A stretch of 64,000 nucleotides of DNA, taken from Cristatella mucedo (Eukaryota > Bryozoa > Phylactolaemata > Cristatellidae). How positions within the stretch are numbered: the first letter of the stretch is position 1; each line of letters opens with the position of its first letter. Below, one piece after another: positions 55,119-63,966 of this stretch. The stretch covers positions 1,907,501 through 1,971,500 of the forward strand of contig WPIO01000025.1 of NCBI GenBank assembly GCA_009760855.2, read 5' to 3'. The notes under the pieces were generated by a model that did not search any database, was not told the DNA's origin, and worked only from the letters and a program-made list of their open reading frames with translations. The position numbers were made by a program, and so were the translations under genes.

Positions 55119-55498
55119 CGCACTGACTCCTAAAGCCAATGCAAAGCCGAATAGGAGTTGCTGCGCCCGCCACCTTGGCAAAGGCTTCGGCTTTAATGAT
55201 CGCCTGGCCTGGTTGACGTCCATCGCACCAGAGTCCAGATCGGATCGAACGACGGCCGACCAAATCGTGGGGCACAGCGATCTCAGCGAGTTGAGGTAAG
55301 CCAGGTTGTCGCTGCGAACCTGGTAGACCTCCGTGTAGTTGACAGCAAGTCGTACAAGCTCGCTGTAGGTGTCGATGCTCATATCACCCGAAAGCACCAG
55401 AAGCTTGAGCAATTCCTTGATGGGATATGAGGTCAGCCCATTGTCAGCTAGAGTGTCTAGGCTTTCGAATGGTGTATAATTTTCTGCAAGTATTTTGA
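55119..55498 (-). CDS. Exon 4 (modelled) of unrecognised minus-strand gene
   Basis: A minus-strand frame is open from the acceptor TTTTTCTGCAACTTAAATTCCAG (exon from 55498 down) to a stop at 55116-55118. The two leading bases complete the codon left by the exon ending at 55833. The translation is amphipathic and non-repetitive (GLTSYPIKELLKLLVLSGDM, SIDTYSELVRLAVNYTEVYQ, RSDNLAYLNSLRSLCPTIWS) and looks strongly coding. The true exon end is uncertain: possible donors are TCTG/GTGCGA near 55214 and CCAAG/GTGGCG near 55175, and an adjacent frame (55093-55275) also looks coding-like. A nearer acceptor (CTTGCAG, exon from 55483) keeps the same frame. I do not recognise the family; it appears helical and cytosolic. 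Confidence 0.6.
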
Positions 55499-55632
55499 CT
55501 GGAATTTAAGTTGCAGAAAAAGAAAAAGCTCCATAACAAATCCTTAAAAAAGCTAGTAAGCAACAATGTTATTGAGAATCTTTGAAAAAAAGACATATAT
55601 ATTAGCTGATTTAATAGCTTCATTTGTAAAAT

Positions 55633-55741
55633 GCTAGAAGAGCCTTGAAGGCTATCGCCACCACCTTCCGGTGGCAATAAAGGATCACTCACTGCAGATA
55701 TAAACCCACGGCCTTGGTCGTGCCTATGCAAAAGAGGGGAG
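55633..55741 (-). mobile_element. tRNA-derived SINE (family 1), partial, intronic
   Basis: AGAAGAGCCTTGAAGGCTAT, CGCCACCACCTTCCGGTGGC and AATAAAGGATCACTCACTGC, with CCACGGCCTTGGTCGTG, align with the family 1 copies at 38447 and 50655. The A-box end is missing. It lies in the intron between modelled exons 3 and 4 of the minus-strand gene. Confidence 0.75.
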
Positions 55742-55832
55742 GCTGAGTAACAAATTCCGATTGCATACCTTAAAAATCCAATATAGGTTTTTTCAGCTAA
55801 GGGTCAAACCTTGACCGATTTTTAAGACTTAC

Positions 55833-55933
55833 ACACAATCCCTTTATCCAGAGATGAATTAAAACAAGAGTTAAACCAAGCTACCTTATTCCACCAGTAA
55901 ATACCAAAGAAATGGTAAAGATTGGTATTTTTA
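55833..55933 (-). CDS. Exon 3 (modelled) of unrecognised minus-strand gene
   Basis: The acceptor AATAATTTGGTCCAG is followed by T, which completes the Arg codon of the previous exon. Then 33 codons (KNTNLYHFFGIYWWNKVAWF, then NSCFNSSLDKGIV) and one base precede the strong donor GTAAGTC. The exon is 101 nt and rich in aromatic residues. Both borders agree in phase with the neighbours at 56058 and 55498. The upstream TTTTTCTAGCAATAATTT supplies the pyrimidine tract. Function is unknown. Confidence 0.6.
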
Positions 55934-56057
55934 CTGGACCAAATTATTGCTAGAAAAATAATTATGCCAAGACATTCCTTTAGCACCCTGAGAGTAGTAA
56001 ATCTCTATATTGGCATTTTACATATGCTGTTATATATGCATATGGTAACAATCTCAC

Positions 56058-56254
56058 CGACTAAAACCTTGGACAATTTCTGAACCATGGTCAAAGGTTC
56101 GACTATCAAGGCTTGCATTAATTGGAGGTGGCTCTGTGTAGTCATTAATAACTTCAATTTTCATAAAGGTAGAAGGCAGAAAACTTACAAGCATACCATT
56201 AATATCCAGGAAGCACGACCACACAGAATTGTCAAGCCATTGATTCCACATCCC
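56058..56254 (-). CDS. Exon 2 (modelled) of unrecognised minus-strand gene
   Basis: The excellent acceptor ATCTCTCTCTGAACTTACATAG and the donor GTGAGATTG frame a 197-nt exon that starts at a codon boundary and ends two bases into a codon. It encodes MWNQWLDNSVWSCFLDINGM, LVSFLPSTFMKIEVINDYTE, PPPINASLDSRTFDHGSEIV and QGFSR. The composition is that of a folded globular protein. I could not place the domain. Confidence 0.65.
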
Positions 56255-56424
56255 CTATGTAAGTTCAGAGAGAGATTGGCTAGACTGCAATTTGCAAGTA
56301 AAAAAATATTTCCTAACATTTCTGGTTTACACAATCATGTAATCTGTGAACCTGGCAAGGTATGCATTGAATCCAGACTTCATAAAGCTCCCCTCAAGCC
56401 TGCACTTTAGACGGTGGAATTATT

Positions 56425-57485
56425 TACATTTTTTGTCAATTAATCTCTTCCAGCCGTTCAGCATGTCGAATTCTCTCAACTCGCTTGCTGAATGCATAAA
56501 TGTCATCAACACATGGGTAGCAGCAAATTTTCCTAAATTTAAAGATTATAAAACCTTCTCACTACTTATGGGCAAACCAAGAGTAATTGAGAAATTGGAA
56601 AGGCTCAGCTCAAATTGGCTCGGCCACCATATCTCTTGTTGAATCGGTAGGAAATCTAGGTGTCATGTTCCAAAGTGACCTTTCATTAGACGACCAAATC
56701 AGTTTCACAGTCAAGTATACATACTTTCAGCTACATAACATTTTGGGCTGGCTTAGACAGGGACATCATATCCAAATCGGTCCATGCATTTGTGACATCC
56801 CGACTTGACTTCTGAGAGTCACTGATGGCTGGATTACCGGCCAATGCAATCAGTTGCTTATAGCTGGTGCAAAACTCTGCAGCTAGTCTTGTCGGTCATG
56901 AGCTTTGCAGTTGCCCCATCACACCATTTCTGGCCGACCTGCACTGGCTCCCAGTCAAGTAACACATTGCCTTCAAGTTTAGTCACTCACTTTTAGGTCC
57001 CTTCACTGTTTGGCTCGAGCCTACCAATCATATTTACTCTCCCACCAAGCTAAGCATCGTTCAACTAACTTTTTGAAATCTAATTGTTTACCTATACCTC
57101 GTACAGACTTCAAATCCCTTGGAGATCGTGCCTGTGCTCCCAAAGCCTGGGACTCACTCCTAACTTGGGTCATGGCATCTCCTGACTTATCCAAATTTAA
57201 AAAGAAACTAAAAACGCATATAATTATCACAGCATTTAGCGGGTCCCTGTGATTCGTCCTTTATGTGCTTATGTGTGCTAACACGGTGCATGCTTCCAGT
57301 AACCAAACTTGCACGCTGACCCTGTGCATGTCACTTTAACCATGTTATTCCAGTTGTTTATTGAGCATGCTACCACTAACCATTCGATCGTGCTTTCTTT
57401 GCAGCATATGTAAAGTGCCTGGAAAAAGGTTGAGCTCTCTGAGGCAGCTATATCAAATATATTATTTTTATTAGTATTATTATGT
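56425..57485 (+). mobile_element. L2 subfamily A copy, plus strand, antisense in intron
   Basis: It begins after the RT core (MSNSLNSLAECINVI, WVAANFPKF near 56462) and passes LLMGKPRVIEKLERL, GNLGVMFQSDLSLDDQISFT and LPIPRTDFKSLGDRA. It ends with the conserved 3' UTR and an ATATTATTTTTATTAGTATT tail at 57460-57482. It sits opposite in sense to the minus-strand gene, between modelled exons 1 and 2. Confidence 0.8.
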
Positions 57486-57528
57486 CTGTACGACTCGGAA
57501 ACTGAGATCTCCAAGAAAGGGTCCTTAC

Positions 57529-57585
57529 CAATAGCACATCCTGCTCGGGGCAGTAGAAGCACTTCACGGCAAGAGACCTTTGCCT
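57529..57585 (-). CDS. Exon 1 (modelled) of unrecognised minus-strand gene
   Basis: A 57-nt exon between the acceptor CAAAACCTGACCTGTAG and the donor GTAAGGACC. It starts and ends at codon boundaries and encodes RQRSLAVKCFYCPEQDVLL, including a CxxC pair that may bind zinc. The phase fits the following exon exactly. Upstream exons of the same transcript must exist; candidates are at 58591-58744 and 59002-59432, but the join to them is not resolved. Confidence 0.5.
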
Positions 57586-57894
57586 CTACAGGTCAGGTTT
57601 TGACAAGTGATGGATGGCATTCACCAAATTCTGACCTTTGGAATAAAGACTACACCCGTGAAAGTGTGCTCAGAGACAACCAGTTTTTTCATCAGCGTCC
57701 AAATTAATGCAAGCGATATGTGAAAAGAGTAAAAGAGGGCTGCATGCAACCAGTTGCCAAGACAGTTTCGATATTAAAGTTTTCTTGTTAAGCATTACTC
57801 ACTGCTCTAATGGGGGAACCAAAATTGAATTTAAATTTTGGAGATTACAAAATGGTTCGAAGTTGAAAATCAGGTGGGCTGGTTTCTGATTTCC

Positions 57895-58176
57895 TTTTGC
57901 ATTGATACCAACCTTCCTTATTGTTTATACGATGATTATTGAACATTGCTGCCTCTCAGCCTATTCAATTTACAGGAAACAATATCCCAAAGTGTCAAGA
58001 TAAATATAGTCAGATTTTAACACATATTGCTATGTCTGGTGTTTCCCGACTACCTAATAATATCCTGAGTAATATCAATGATCAAAGCCACTGCCGTGCG
58101 AATTGAATAGGCTGAGAGGCAGAAATGTTCGATAATCATCGCAAAAACAATAATGAAGGTCGGTATCAATGCAAAT
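57895..58176. repeat. 77-bp inverted repeat with 128-base spacer
   Basis: The left arm 57895-57971 (starting TTTTGCATTGATACCAACCT) and the right arm 58100-58176 (ending AAGGTCGGTATCAATGCAAA) are reverse complements with about 7-8 mismatches. The spacer 57972-58099 has no coding signal. The structure could be a small foldback/MITE-like element or the template of a long hairpin RNA. It lies in intronic sequence of the minus-strand gene region. Confidence 0.85.
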
Positions 58177-58590
58177 AGTTATCTGAGGGTTCAATATAAA
58201 ATTTAACATTATTCTTAAACGTATATTATAATATTATTACTTTCGGTACGTTTCAGATCAAATCAAACCGAAAGGCAGGTCCCAAACTGAAAAGTACTGT
58301 AGTAATCATGACACAGGTCTTTGCGCCTGAATTTGAAAATACATAGCATCCGACATGTCTGCTGGAGGCAATTAATCACAAAAATTGGTCAGCCACATCA
58401 GCATTCAAACTGCAACACAATTATAATCGTTCAAGCTAAGGACCCTCTTATTCAATGTATCATTGCAATTATGACTAGAGATAGCACTTTCTTTGAACAA
58501 AAGATATATTCTCACAACCTGGATAGCATGCCAACTCAGCTATGCCCGGTGCTGTCAAGTCTAATGCCAGCGCAGCTCAAGCAAGCTCAC
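58177..58590. other. Probable intron, nothing recognised
   Basis: AT-rich sequence between the hairpin and the exon ending at 58591. A short exon with right phase could hide near 58340-58400 (DMSDAMYFQIQAQRP in minus sense), but its splice sites are weak. Confidence 0.35.
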
Positions 58591-58744
58591 CTCCGAAGCT
58601 GCTCCTGTTCAGCAACTGTTGCATGATGGCCTTGACATTGCCTTCCAGGGACTCACTGTTTCCAGCCAGTTCCCACAGTGAACCTAGTAAAGCTCTAGCA
58701 GTACAGCTGATCGGCCGTAAGGAGCAAAGCTGGCATTTCGCAGC
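58591..58744 (-). CDS. Candidate exon, CxxC segment and helical stretch
   Basis: The minus-strand acceptor TTTACAGGCATTCTTGGTAG and the very good donor GTGAGCTTG enclose 154 nt, open in one frame: AAKCQLCSLRPISCTARALL, GSLWELAGNSESLEGNVKAI and MQQLLNRSSFGG. The upstream part overlaps another open minus frame (58745-58885: MGLYAHVPQLNVEHMALVGP and following) that would join in frame after a one-base indel near 58688. Either the acceptor used here is right or the region holds a frameshift. The family is unrecognised; the CxxC may continue the zinc-finger character of the next upstream exon. Confidence 0.5.
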
Positions 58745-59001
58745 CTACCAAGAATGCCTGTAAATGATTCTATGCACCATGGGGTTCCTGCAGTAGGACC
58801 CACCAAAGCCATGTGTTCGACGTTGAGTTGGGGCACGTGGGCATACAGGCCCATGGCAGAGAGGCAATGCTAGGTCAACTTCGACTAAATGGGATTGACA
58901 TTCATCCTTCAATTCATAGGTTACATTATTCAGCCAGCCAGACACCAGCCCATATCAACGGTCAGGTTGCATAGGAAACAGTAATGCCAGCACACTCCTG
59001 T

Positions 59002-59432
59002 CTATGTGCCGAGGTGCAAGCGCTTTAAGCAAGGCACACCTGCTGCCGATAGCCGGTTGGCATTTGCAGGATGCCGGCAGCTCCTTGCAGCCAGGCAGAG
59101 AGAGCGGTGCTTGTCCAGGTCCCTTCGCAGCACTTTCTGCTCGCAGCCCGAGCAGCGCAGAATGCTGCAGGGACAGTGTCGTACGTGCAGCGACAGCAAG
59201 GCTCTAGTCTCCAACACTGAGCAGCCCTGGTTAGGGCAGCCGACAATAGTCGCAGAGCAGACGTTCGTGTGGATGCCCTGCAGGGCGGCCACGACTCCAG
59301 TGCAGCACAGCCGGCAGCCACTCTCAGCCACGGAGCCGAGGCTCAGCATGGCGACGATGTCAGCAGCAACTCTGTCGAGCTGCCGGTCCGAGGCAAGCGA
59401 GATCGTCTTCCCTTTCCACCAGACGCCTGCAG
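59002..59432 (-). CDS. Exon with two TRAF-type zinc fingers
   Basis: A minus-strand frame after the acceptor CCATTTCCTTATCACTGCAG is open to a stop at 59002-59004. It contains CPNQGC-x11-H-VRH-C followed at once by RCSGC-x11-H-RSL-C, that is C-x4-C-x11-H-x3-C and C-x2-C-x11-H-x3-C. This is the TRAF-type zinc-finger pattern found in TRAF adaptors and related E3 ligases, where the fingers bind partners or ubiquitin enzymes in the cytosol. A preceding Cys-rich stretch (ESGCRLCC) may be part of a further finger. The exon probably ends before the stop, at CAGCAG/GTGTGC near 59042. The coding region is GC-richer than its surroundings. No TRAF-C (MATH) or RING domain was identified nearby, so the exact family stays open. 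Confidence 0.65.
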
Positions 59433-59620
59433 TGATAAGGAAATGGATGGCTGCTATTGTGGCTCCAACCCTAAAGAGCTGGCTGGCACTTCGACTGATG
59501 GGAACCAGTCGCGAGCACGAGATGTGGGACTAGACAGGTGGCACCTTCGAGGAGCCCCACAGCCAACTAGACGAGACTGAGGGGGCTTCAATATTTTGCA
59601 CTCGGCAAAACCTGCAGCAG

Positions 59621-60092
59621 GAGGTGGAGAGCGGATGGGTGCCTCACTTTACTTGCAGCTTCGGCAGCTTTTCGTCACTTGCCTGACTGCTTTATTCATG
59701 AGCCTTATAGACTTACCTTTTCACAATTTGCAGGCATCGACCGATGGTTAGGAAAATGATACAGCCAGAAGGGCATGCAAGCAAGCTAGGCAAACAGTCA
59801 CAAAGAAACAAAAGGGAAAGATGAGGAGCAAGAGAGAGATGGAAGATGGTCGTAACGATTTGAAGCGTTTCGAGCCGACAAGCCTGCAAGGTATTGGACA
59901 TGAGAACGAGATGGAGGTATATGTGAGCTACAAGAGAAGAAAAGAAGAAGAACGTACATAAAGAGGATATGGGAAAAGACGGAAGAGATGGAATAAGGGA
60001 CAGAATGGATGGAAAAGCAGGGAGTAGAAGAGAGGCAAGAAGATAGGAAGGGAGGGAGATGGGAGGTGGGCAGGAGAGATGGAAATGGGTAG
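59621..60092. repeat. ~470-bp direct repeat, copy 1 (purine-rich on plus strand)
   Basis: It begins GAGGTGGAGAGCGGATGGGT and ends near GGAGAGATGGAAATGGG. It matches 63500-63966 almost throughout, with roughly one difference per 10-15 bases. The right half is strongly purine-biased (AGAGAAGAAAAGAAGAAGAA). A long minus-strand frame (59713-60156) is a by-product of that bias. The source is unknown. Confidence 0.9.
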
Positions 60093-61258
60093 GAGGAGAG
60101 ACATGAGTCAGAAAGGAGTGGAAATGTAGAGTAAAATCATCCAAAAGGCTAGACATGAAATTATGATGAAAGAGACAGGTCAGAGAAACGATGGCTAGAT
60201 AGAAAGACTGCCTGACAGAGCTTTATCCAAGGTAGTTCAATGCTACCGATTGATGCCATGACCAAACCTTATATGGCATTTAAAAAAGGTAAAACCCACT
60301 TCTTCCTCGGAGCATTTTGCTTCCACGTGAATTGTCTTTCGTGAGCTAACCTGTGATTAAATTGCTTACGATATCACCAAACCAATTGAAATACTAACTT
60401 TAAGGGAAAGTTAAAGTGTCTAGTAGGAAATGTAGTTTTCTTAGGGGCTATACTGTGATTTTCATTATTGCTAATATGTATAAATTCAAGATCCTAGGCA
60501 AAGCCAGTGTCCACTGGATTGTAAAAATGTGACAACGAGACACAGGAACCACTAAAATCATAGCTCAACAGTTCCAGTACAAGTATCTGCTGCAGCCCCC
60601 ACTCCACTAAAGGACATGTGCATAAGCTTTGTTGCAACAGGTAATCCAGATTGACCGTGAGCCAGCCCGTGAGACACAAACTACTATGCAGGAGTCAGCA
60701 CAAAAGGAGGGAGAAAGCAGAAAACAGGACACAGCCGAATCAGGAGTGATCCGAGAGTGGCACATGCAGAAGAGGTTGCATCTATGAACAATGATTCCCA
60801 TCAAAACCAAAACTACTTTTTCTCTGACCCAACCAAACGGTTCAATCGACAGAGACAGCATGCAGGTATGAGTAGTAGCCGCAACAAGTCAGGGGGAGCC
60901 TAGACCCATGCACATACACAAACTCTGGCACATGCACAGGCAAAGGCAAGCAAGCATGCATGAATGCTCACACGCGCTTACATTCGTGCAAAGTCAGTCT
61001 GACCAGTCAGTCGGTCCCAAGCACTGAGCAGCTTCAAATACAAAAGCCGTGCATGAGCCGATGGGAAATTCCAATCGAGCTTCAGCCACTGCTAGATTGC
61101 ATGGCACACTGCTAGGGCTGCATATGCAGCAATAACAGCTGCTGAGCTGGCCAGCTCGTGGTAGCTCTGCACTCACAGAGCTGCTGCTGCACACACCTGC
61201 AAGTGCCGACTGGCTGGCACCAGTCGGTGCAGTTACTCAGGGAGCCCAAGTGGCTTAC
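60093..61258. other. Probable intron(s) of the minus-strand gene, unresolved
   Basis: Minus-strand frames at 60494-60679, 60607-60861 and 60994-61194 are open. An acceptor-like CACTTGCAG occurs near 61198-61206, but none of these frames yields a convincing exon. Confidence 0.35.
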
Positions 61259-61327
61259 CTGCAGCTTTAACTACGTCGCCAAAGCACTGGACACCAACTA
61301 ATGGCGGCGACTTGCCTGCTGTTCCAC
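61259..61327 (-). CDS. Candidate 69-nt exon, minus strand
   Basis: The acceptor GCTGCACATTTTTTCGTAG and the consensus donor CTGCAG/GTAAGCC flank 69 nt, with only one frame open: GTAGKSPPLVGVQCFGDVVK followed by AA. Length divisible by three and strong splice sites support it. It would lie upstream of the TRAF-finger exon in the same gene. The connection to its neighbours is not proven by phase. Confidence 0.45.
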
Positions 61328-61364
61328 CTACGAAAAAATGTGCAGCCGACCTGAGGCTATGCTG

Positions 61365-61646
61365 TCAGCCAAATAAGAGCCACTTATTGAAGGAGCTGGT
61401 AGGCCCAGAGGCTGCCGATAAGCACTGCTGTGTGAAGAGTGTATCAAACTGGGTAAAAGCCAACATATTTATTTGCTGTTCAGTGAGATTGTGGTTATGG
61501 CATGCCGGCTTGAGCTGGGCCCGACTGATAGGTCGAAGGTAGTCAGTCTCAGCAGAGGCGATGTGTGCACATGCTGCCAGCAGACGCTTGTAGTAGCGCT
61601 GCAAGGCCATTGCCAGCCACCGGCTCACGACAGCAGTGAGCACCTC
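61365..61646 (-). CDS. Candidate exon, helical segment, minus strand
   Basis: After a short acceptor-like GCAAGGTTAG the minus frame reads EVLTAVVSRWLAMALQRYYK, RLLAACAHIASAETDYLRPI, SRAQLKPACHNHNLTEQQIN and onward to a stop at 61365-61367. Composition is typical of a helical globular protein, with no repeats or low complexity. No convincing donor before the stop was found, and the phase does not match the exon at 61327. Its place in the gene is therefore open; it could also be a single-exon fragment or pseudogene piece. The family is unknown. Confidence 0.4.
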   Translation of the reverse strand, partial: EVLTAVVSRWLAMALQRYYKRLLAACAHIASAETDYLRPISRAQLKPACHNHNLTEQQINMLAFTQFDTLFTQQCLSAASGPTSSFNKWLLFG

Positions 61647-61795
61647 CTAACCTTGCCCGCTCGATCCACGCCCACTTGCTGCCAACAACGAAGTAAATAT
61701 GTTGCACAAATCCGATGCAATGCATTCAAAAAATTGCTGGTTTTCAGTAATACCGGGGTCGAGCAGTAAAGCAGCCCCAGAGCCTCGTGCTTCAA

Positions 61796-61797
<2 letters not shown>

Positions 61798-61836
<39 letters not shown>
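61798..61836. repeat. (TC)n microsatellite
   Basis: About 38 bases of uninterrupted TC following GTGCTTCAACTT. Confidence 0.95.
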
Positions 61837-61839
<3 letters not shown>

Positions 61840-62935
61840 CACTCTATCTCCTGTCTTCCTGGCACTCTTTCTCTCCACATTCTTTTCTAACCAATCCTTT
61901 TTCCTACACGATGCATATCGCTCAGTTTTCAAAAAAGACACCAATGGCTAATTCACCCTTCCGATTCCCATTTTCTACCTTGCTAACGAAAACACTTTTC
62001 CCATGACTACTCTGACGGTCTACCTAGTAAGAATCAAGACGAAAGGCAAACTTGTTGGCATACACTTGCTCCAACAACGAAGATCAAAGAAGGACAGGAG
62101 CAAGACAGGCCGTGTGAACGCAGTGACTGTCAAACCAAGTTCAAGTTCTGCTAATCTATATCCTTCAGACAGTCGTCAGCAAGCTGCTGTGACATGTACA
62201 GGGAGCCGAATATGACTGAGCAATCCATGCAATTAGTACACTGACACTACGCCAGCCTAGAGTGGTACTTCCAATGTCAGTTGAGCTTCCCACCACACAA
62301 GTAAATAATGTGAAGCTTGCATTTATCAACCATTTAAGATCACCTGCTGTGGCGCCAAGCTTGAGGCAGCCTCAACCACAACAAAGTCTTCAGGATCGAT
62401 GCTGGCAATAGGCTGTAGAAGCTGGCAAGAGACCAGAGATAATCCTGTGGCAGCCTAGCCAAACTCCAATTCAAACGAATAAAGAGCAGCAACCTAGCAT
62501 TGCAGTTCTATCTCTGCCGATCCCAAGGAAAGATTTTACTCTTTAATCTCTATCGTCATGCCAAAGGAGGCTAGATAATCCATACCTCTCTGGACCGACT
62601 GAGAATGGGCTTGCTGGTCAATTGTATCTCTACATCTATAATTAATCATGTGGGAAAAGTCAAGTTTTGTTTGCTTTAGAGGTTAATTTGGGCAAATCCA
62701 CTGGCCACTGAGGCTTCTCTCCTGAACCTACACTACCATTGCTTGCCTTGGAACCTGGATAGTAAGACTACACATCTATTACATTAGCAGGCTTGACACC
62801 ATAACTAGCATAACAAAACGTTATGTAGCCTGAACTGAGAACAACCTTCCTATGCCGAAGATGTCATGCATCTGCTCTGTACAGGTATATCGACTCTGGA
62901 CACATGTGTACATAAACAAACATGCCCATCCAAGC

Positions 62936-62941
<6 letters not shown>

Positions 62942-63007
<66 letters not shown>
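62942..63007. repeat. (CA)n microsatellite
   Basis: About 66 bases of uninterrupted CA. Poly-His/Thr and Cys/Val frames across it are artefacts. Confidence 0.97.
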
Positions 63008-63009
<2 letters not shown>

Positions 63010-63114
63010 ACACAGGCACTACTCACATGATAGCATTAATGAAGCCTACTAATTTATAACCATTGTTAACTACAGCAAATTTACATGATTGATAAAATAC
63101 ATCACAAGCATGGC

Positions 63115-63388
63115 ATGGTAAAGTTCTTAAGCTGACCCACAAGGCCTGCCAAGGCTTAGCTCCTTCATACCTAGCTGAACTGTTGCACGAATTTTAGCCT
63201 TCCTGTGCCTTCAGGTATTCTCTATGGACAGTAAATTAACCATACAATTAGTTCATTTGAAGGCCATTCGTGACAAGCTTTTGCTCTACCGGTCCTTAAT
63301 AGTGGAGCTCATTTCCAGAATTCTCATGCAAAGGACATCTACTTTCTGGCTACCGACTGTGGCATTTCCTTTCCAGACATCACGAGCT
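63115..63388 (+). mobile_element. L2 subfamily B C-terminal fragment, plus strand
   Basis: CTGACCCACAAGGCCTGCCA, GCTCCTTCATACCTAGCTGA, ACTGTTGCACGAATTTTAGC and GGACAGTAAATTAACCAT align with the subfamily B copies at 750 and 9640 (reverse complement). Homology ends near 63388, where a subfamily A piece begins. Confidence 0.65.
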
Positions 63389-63499
63389 GATGCTTCCAGG
63401 CCACTCACTATTTGTAACTCAATGCTTGCTGGTCTACTGGCCGGTGCACTCAGGCATTCACAGCTGGTGCAAAACTCTGCAGCTAGGCTTGTCTGTAGT
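63389..63499 (+). mobile_element. L2 subfamily A internal fragment joined to subfamily B
   Basis: CAATGCTTGCTGGTCTACTG and GTGCAAAACTCTGCAGCTAG encode NSMLAGLLAGALRHSQLVQN and SAARLVCSE, the internal subfamily A C-terminal block. The piece is only about 110 bases, has no 3' end, and stops exactly where the ~470-bp direct repeat begins. Confidence 0.6.
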
Positions 63500-63966
63500 G
63501 AGGTAGAGAGCAGATGAGTGCCTCACTTTACTTGCATCTTCGGCAGCTTTTTGTCACTTGCCTGACTGCTTTATTCATGGGCCTTTTAGACTTAGCTTTT
63601 CACAATTTGCAGACATCAACCGATGGTTTAGAAAAAACACAACCAGAAGGGCATGCAAGCGAGCTAGGCAGACAGTCACAAAGAAACAAAAGGGAAAGAC
63701 GGGCAGCGAGAGTGAGATGGAAGATGGTCATAACGATTCGAAGCATTTCGAGCCGACAAGCCTGCAAGGTATTGGACATGAGAACGAGATGGAGGTATAT
63801 GTGAGCTACAAGAGAAGAAAAGAAGAGGAACGGACAGAAAGAGGAGATGGGAAAAGGCGGAAGAGATGGAATAAGTGATAGAGTGAATGGAAAAGGAGAG
63901 AGGAGGAGAAAGGCAGGAAGATGAAAAGGGAGGGAGAGGGGAGGTGGGCAAGAGAGATGGAAATAG
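63500..63966. repeat. ~470-bp direct repeat, copy 2
   Basis: Same sequence and orientation as 59621-60092, offset by about 3878 bases. It starts GAGGTAGAGAGCAGATGAGT and ends GAGAGATGGAAATAG. The flanks differ on both sides. Confidence 0.9.

Larger units (their letters stand above)
61647..63110. other. No supported gene; microsatellites inside
   Basis: Apart from the (TC)n and (CA)n tracts listed separately, nothing is recognised. Short frames at 62003-62215 and elsewhere lack motifs. Confidence 0.4.

Noticed and set aside
59713-60156. 147-codon minus-strand frame rich in Leu, Ser, Phe and Pro
   Set aside because: It is the complement of a purine-rich repeat. The second copy at 63600-63980 also yields an open frame, as expected from composition alone.
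60494-61194. Three open minus frames as exons of the TRAF-finger gene
   Set aside because: No phase-consistent acceptor and donor pairs; Cys/Ser-rich translations look non-coding.
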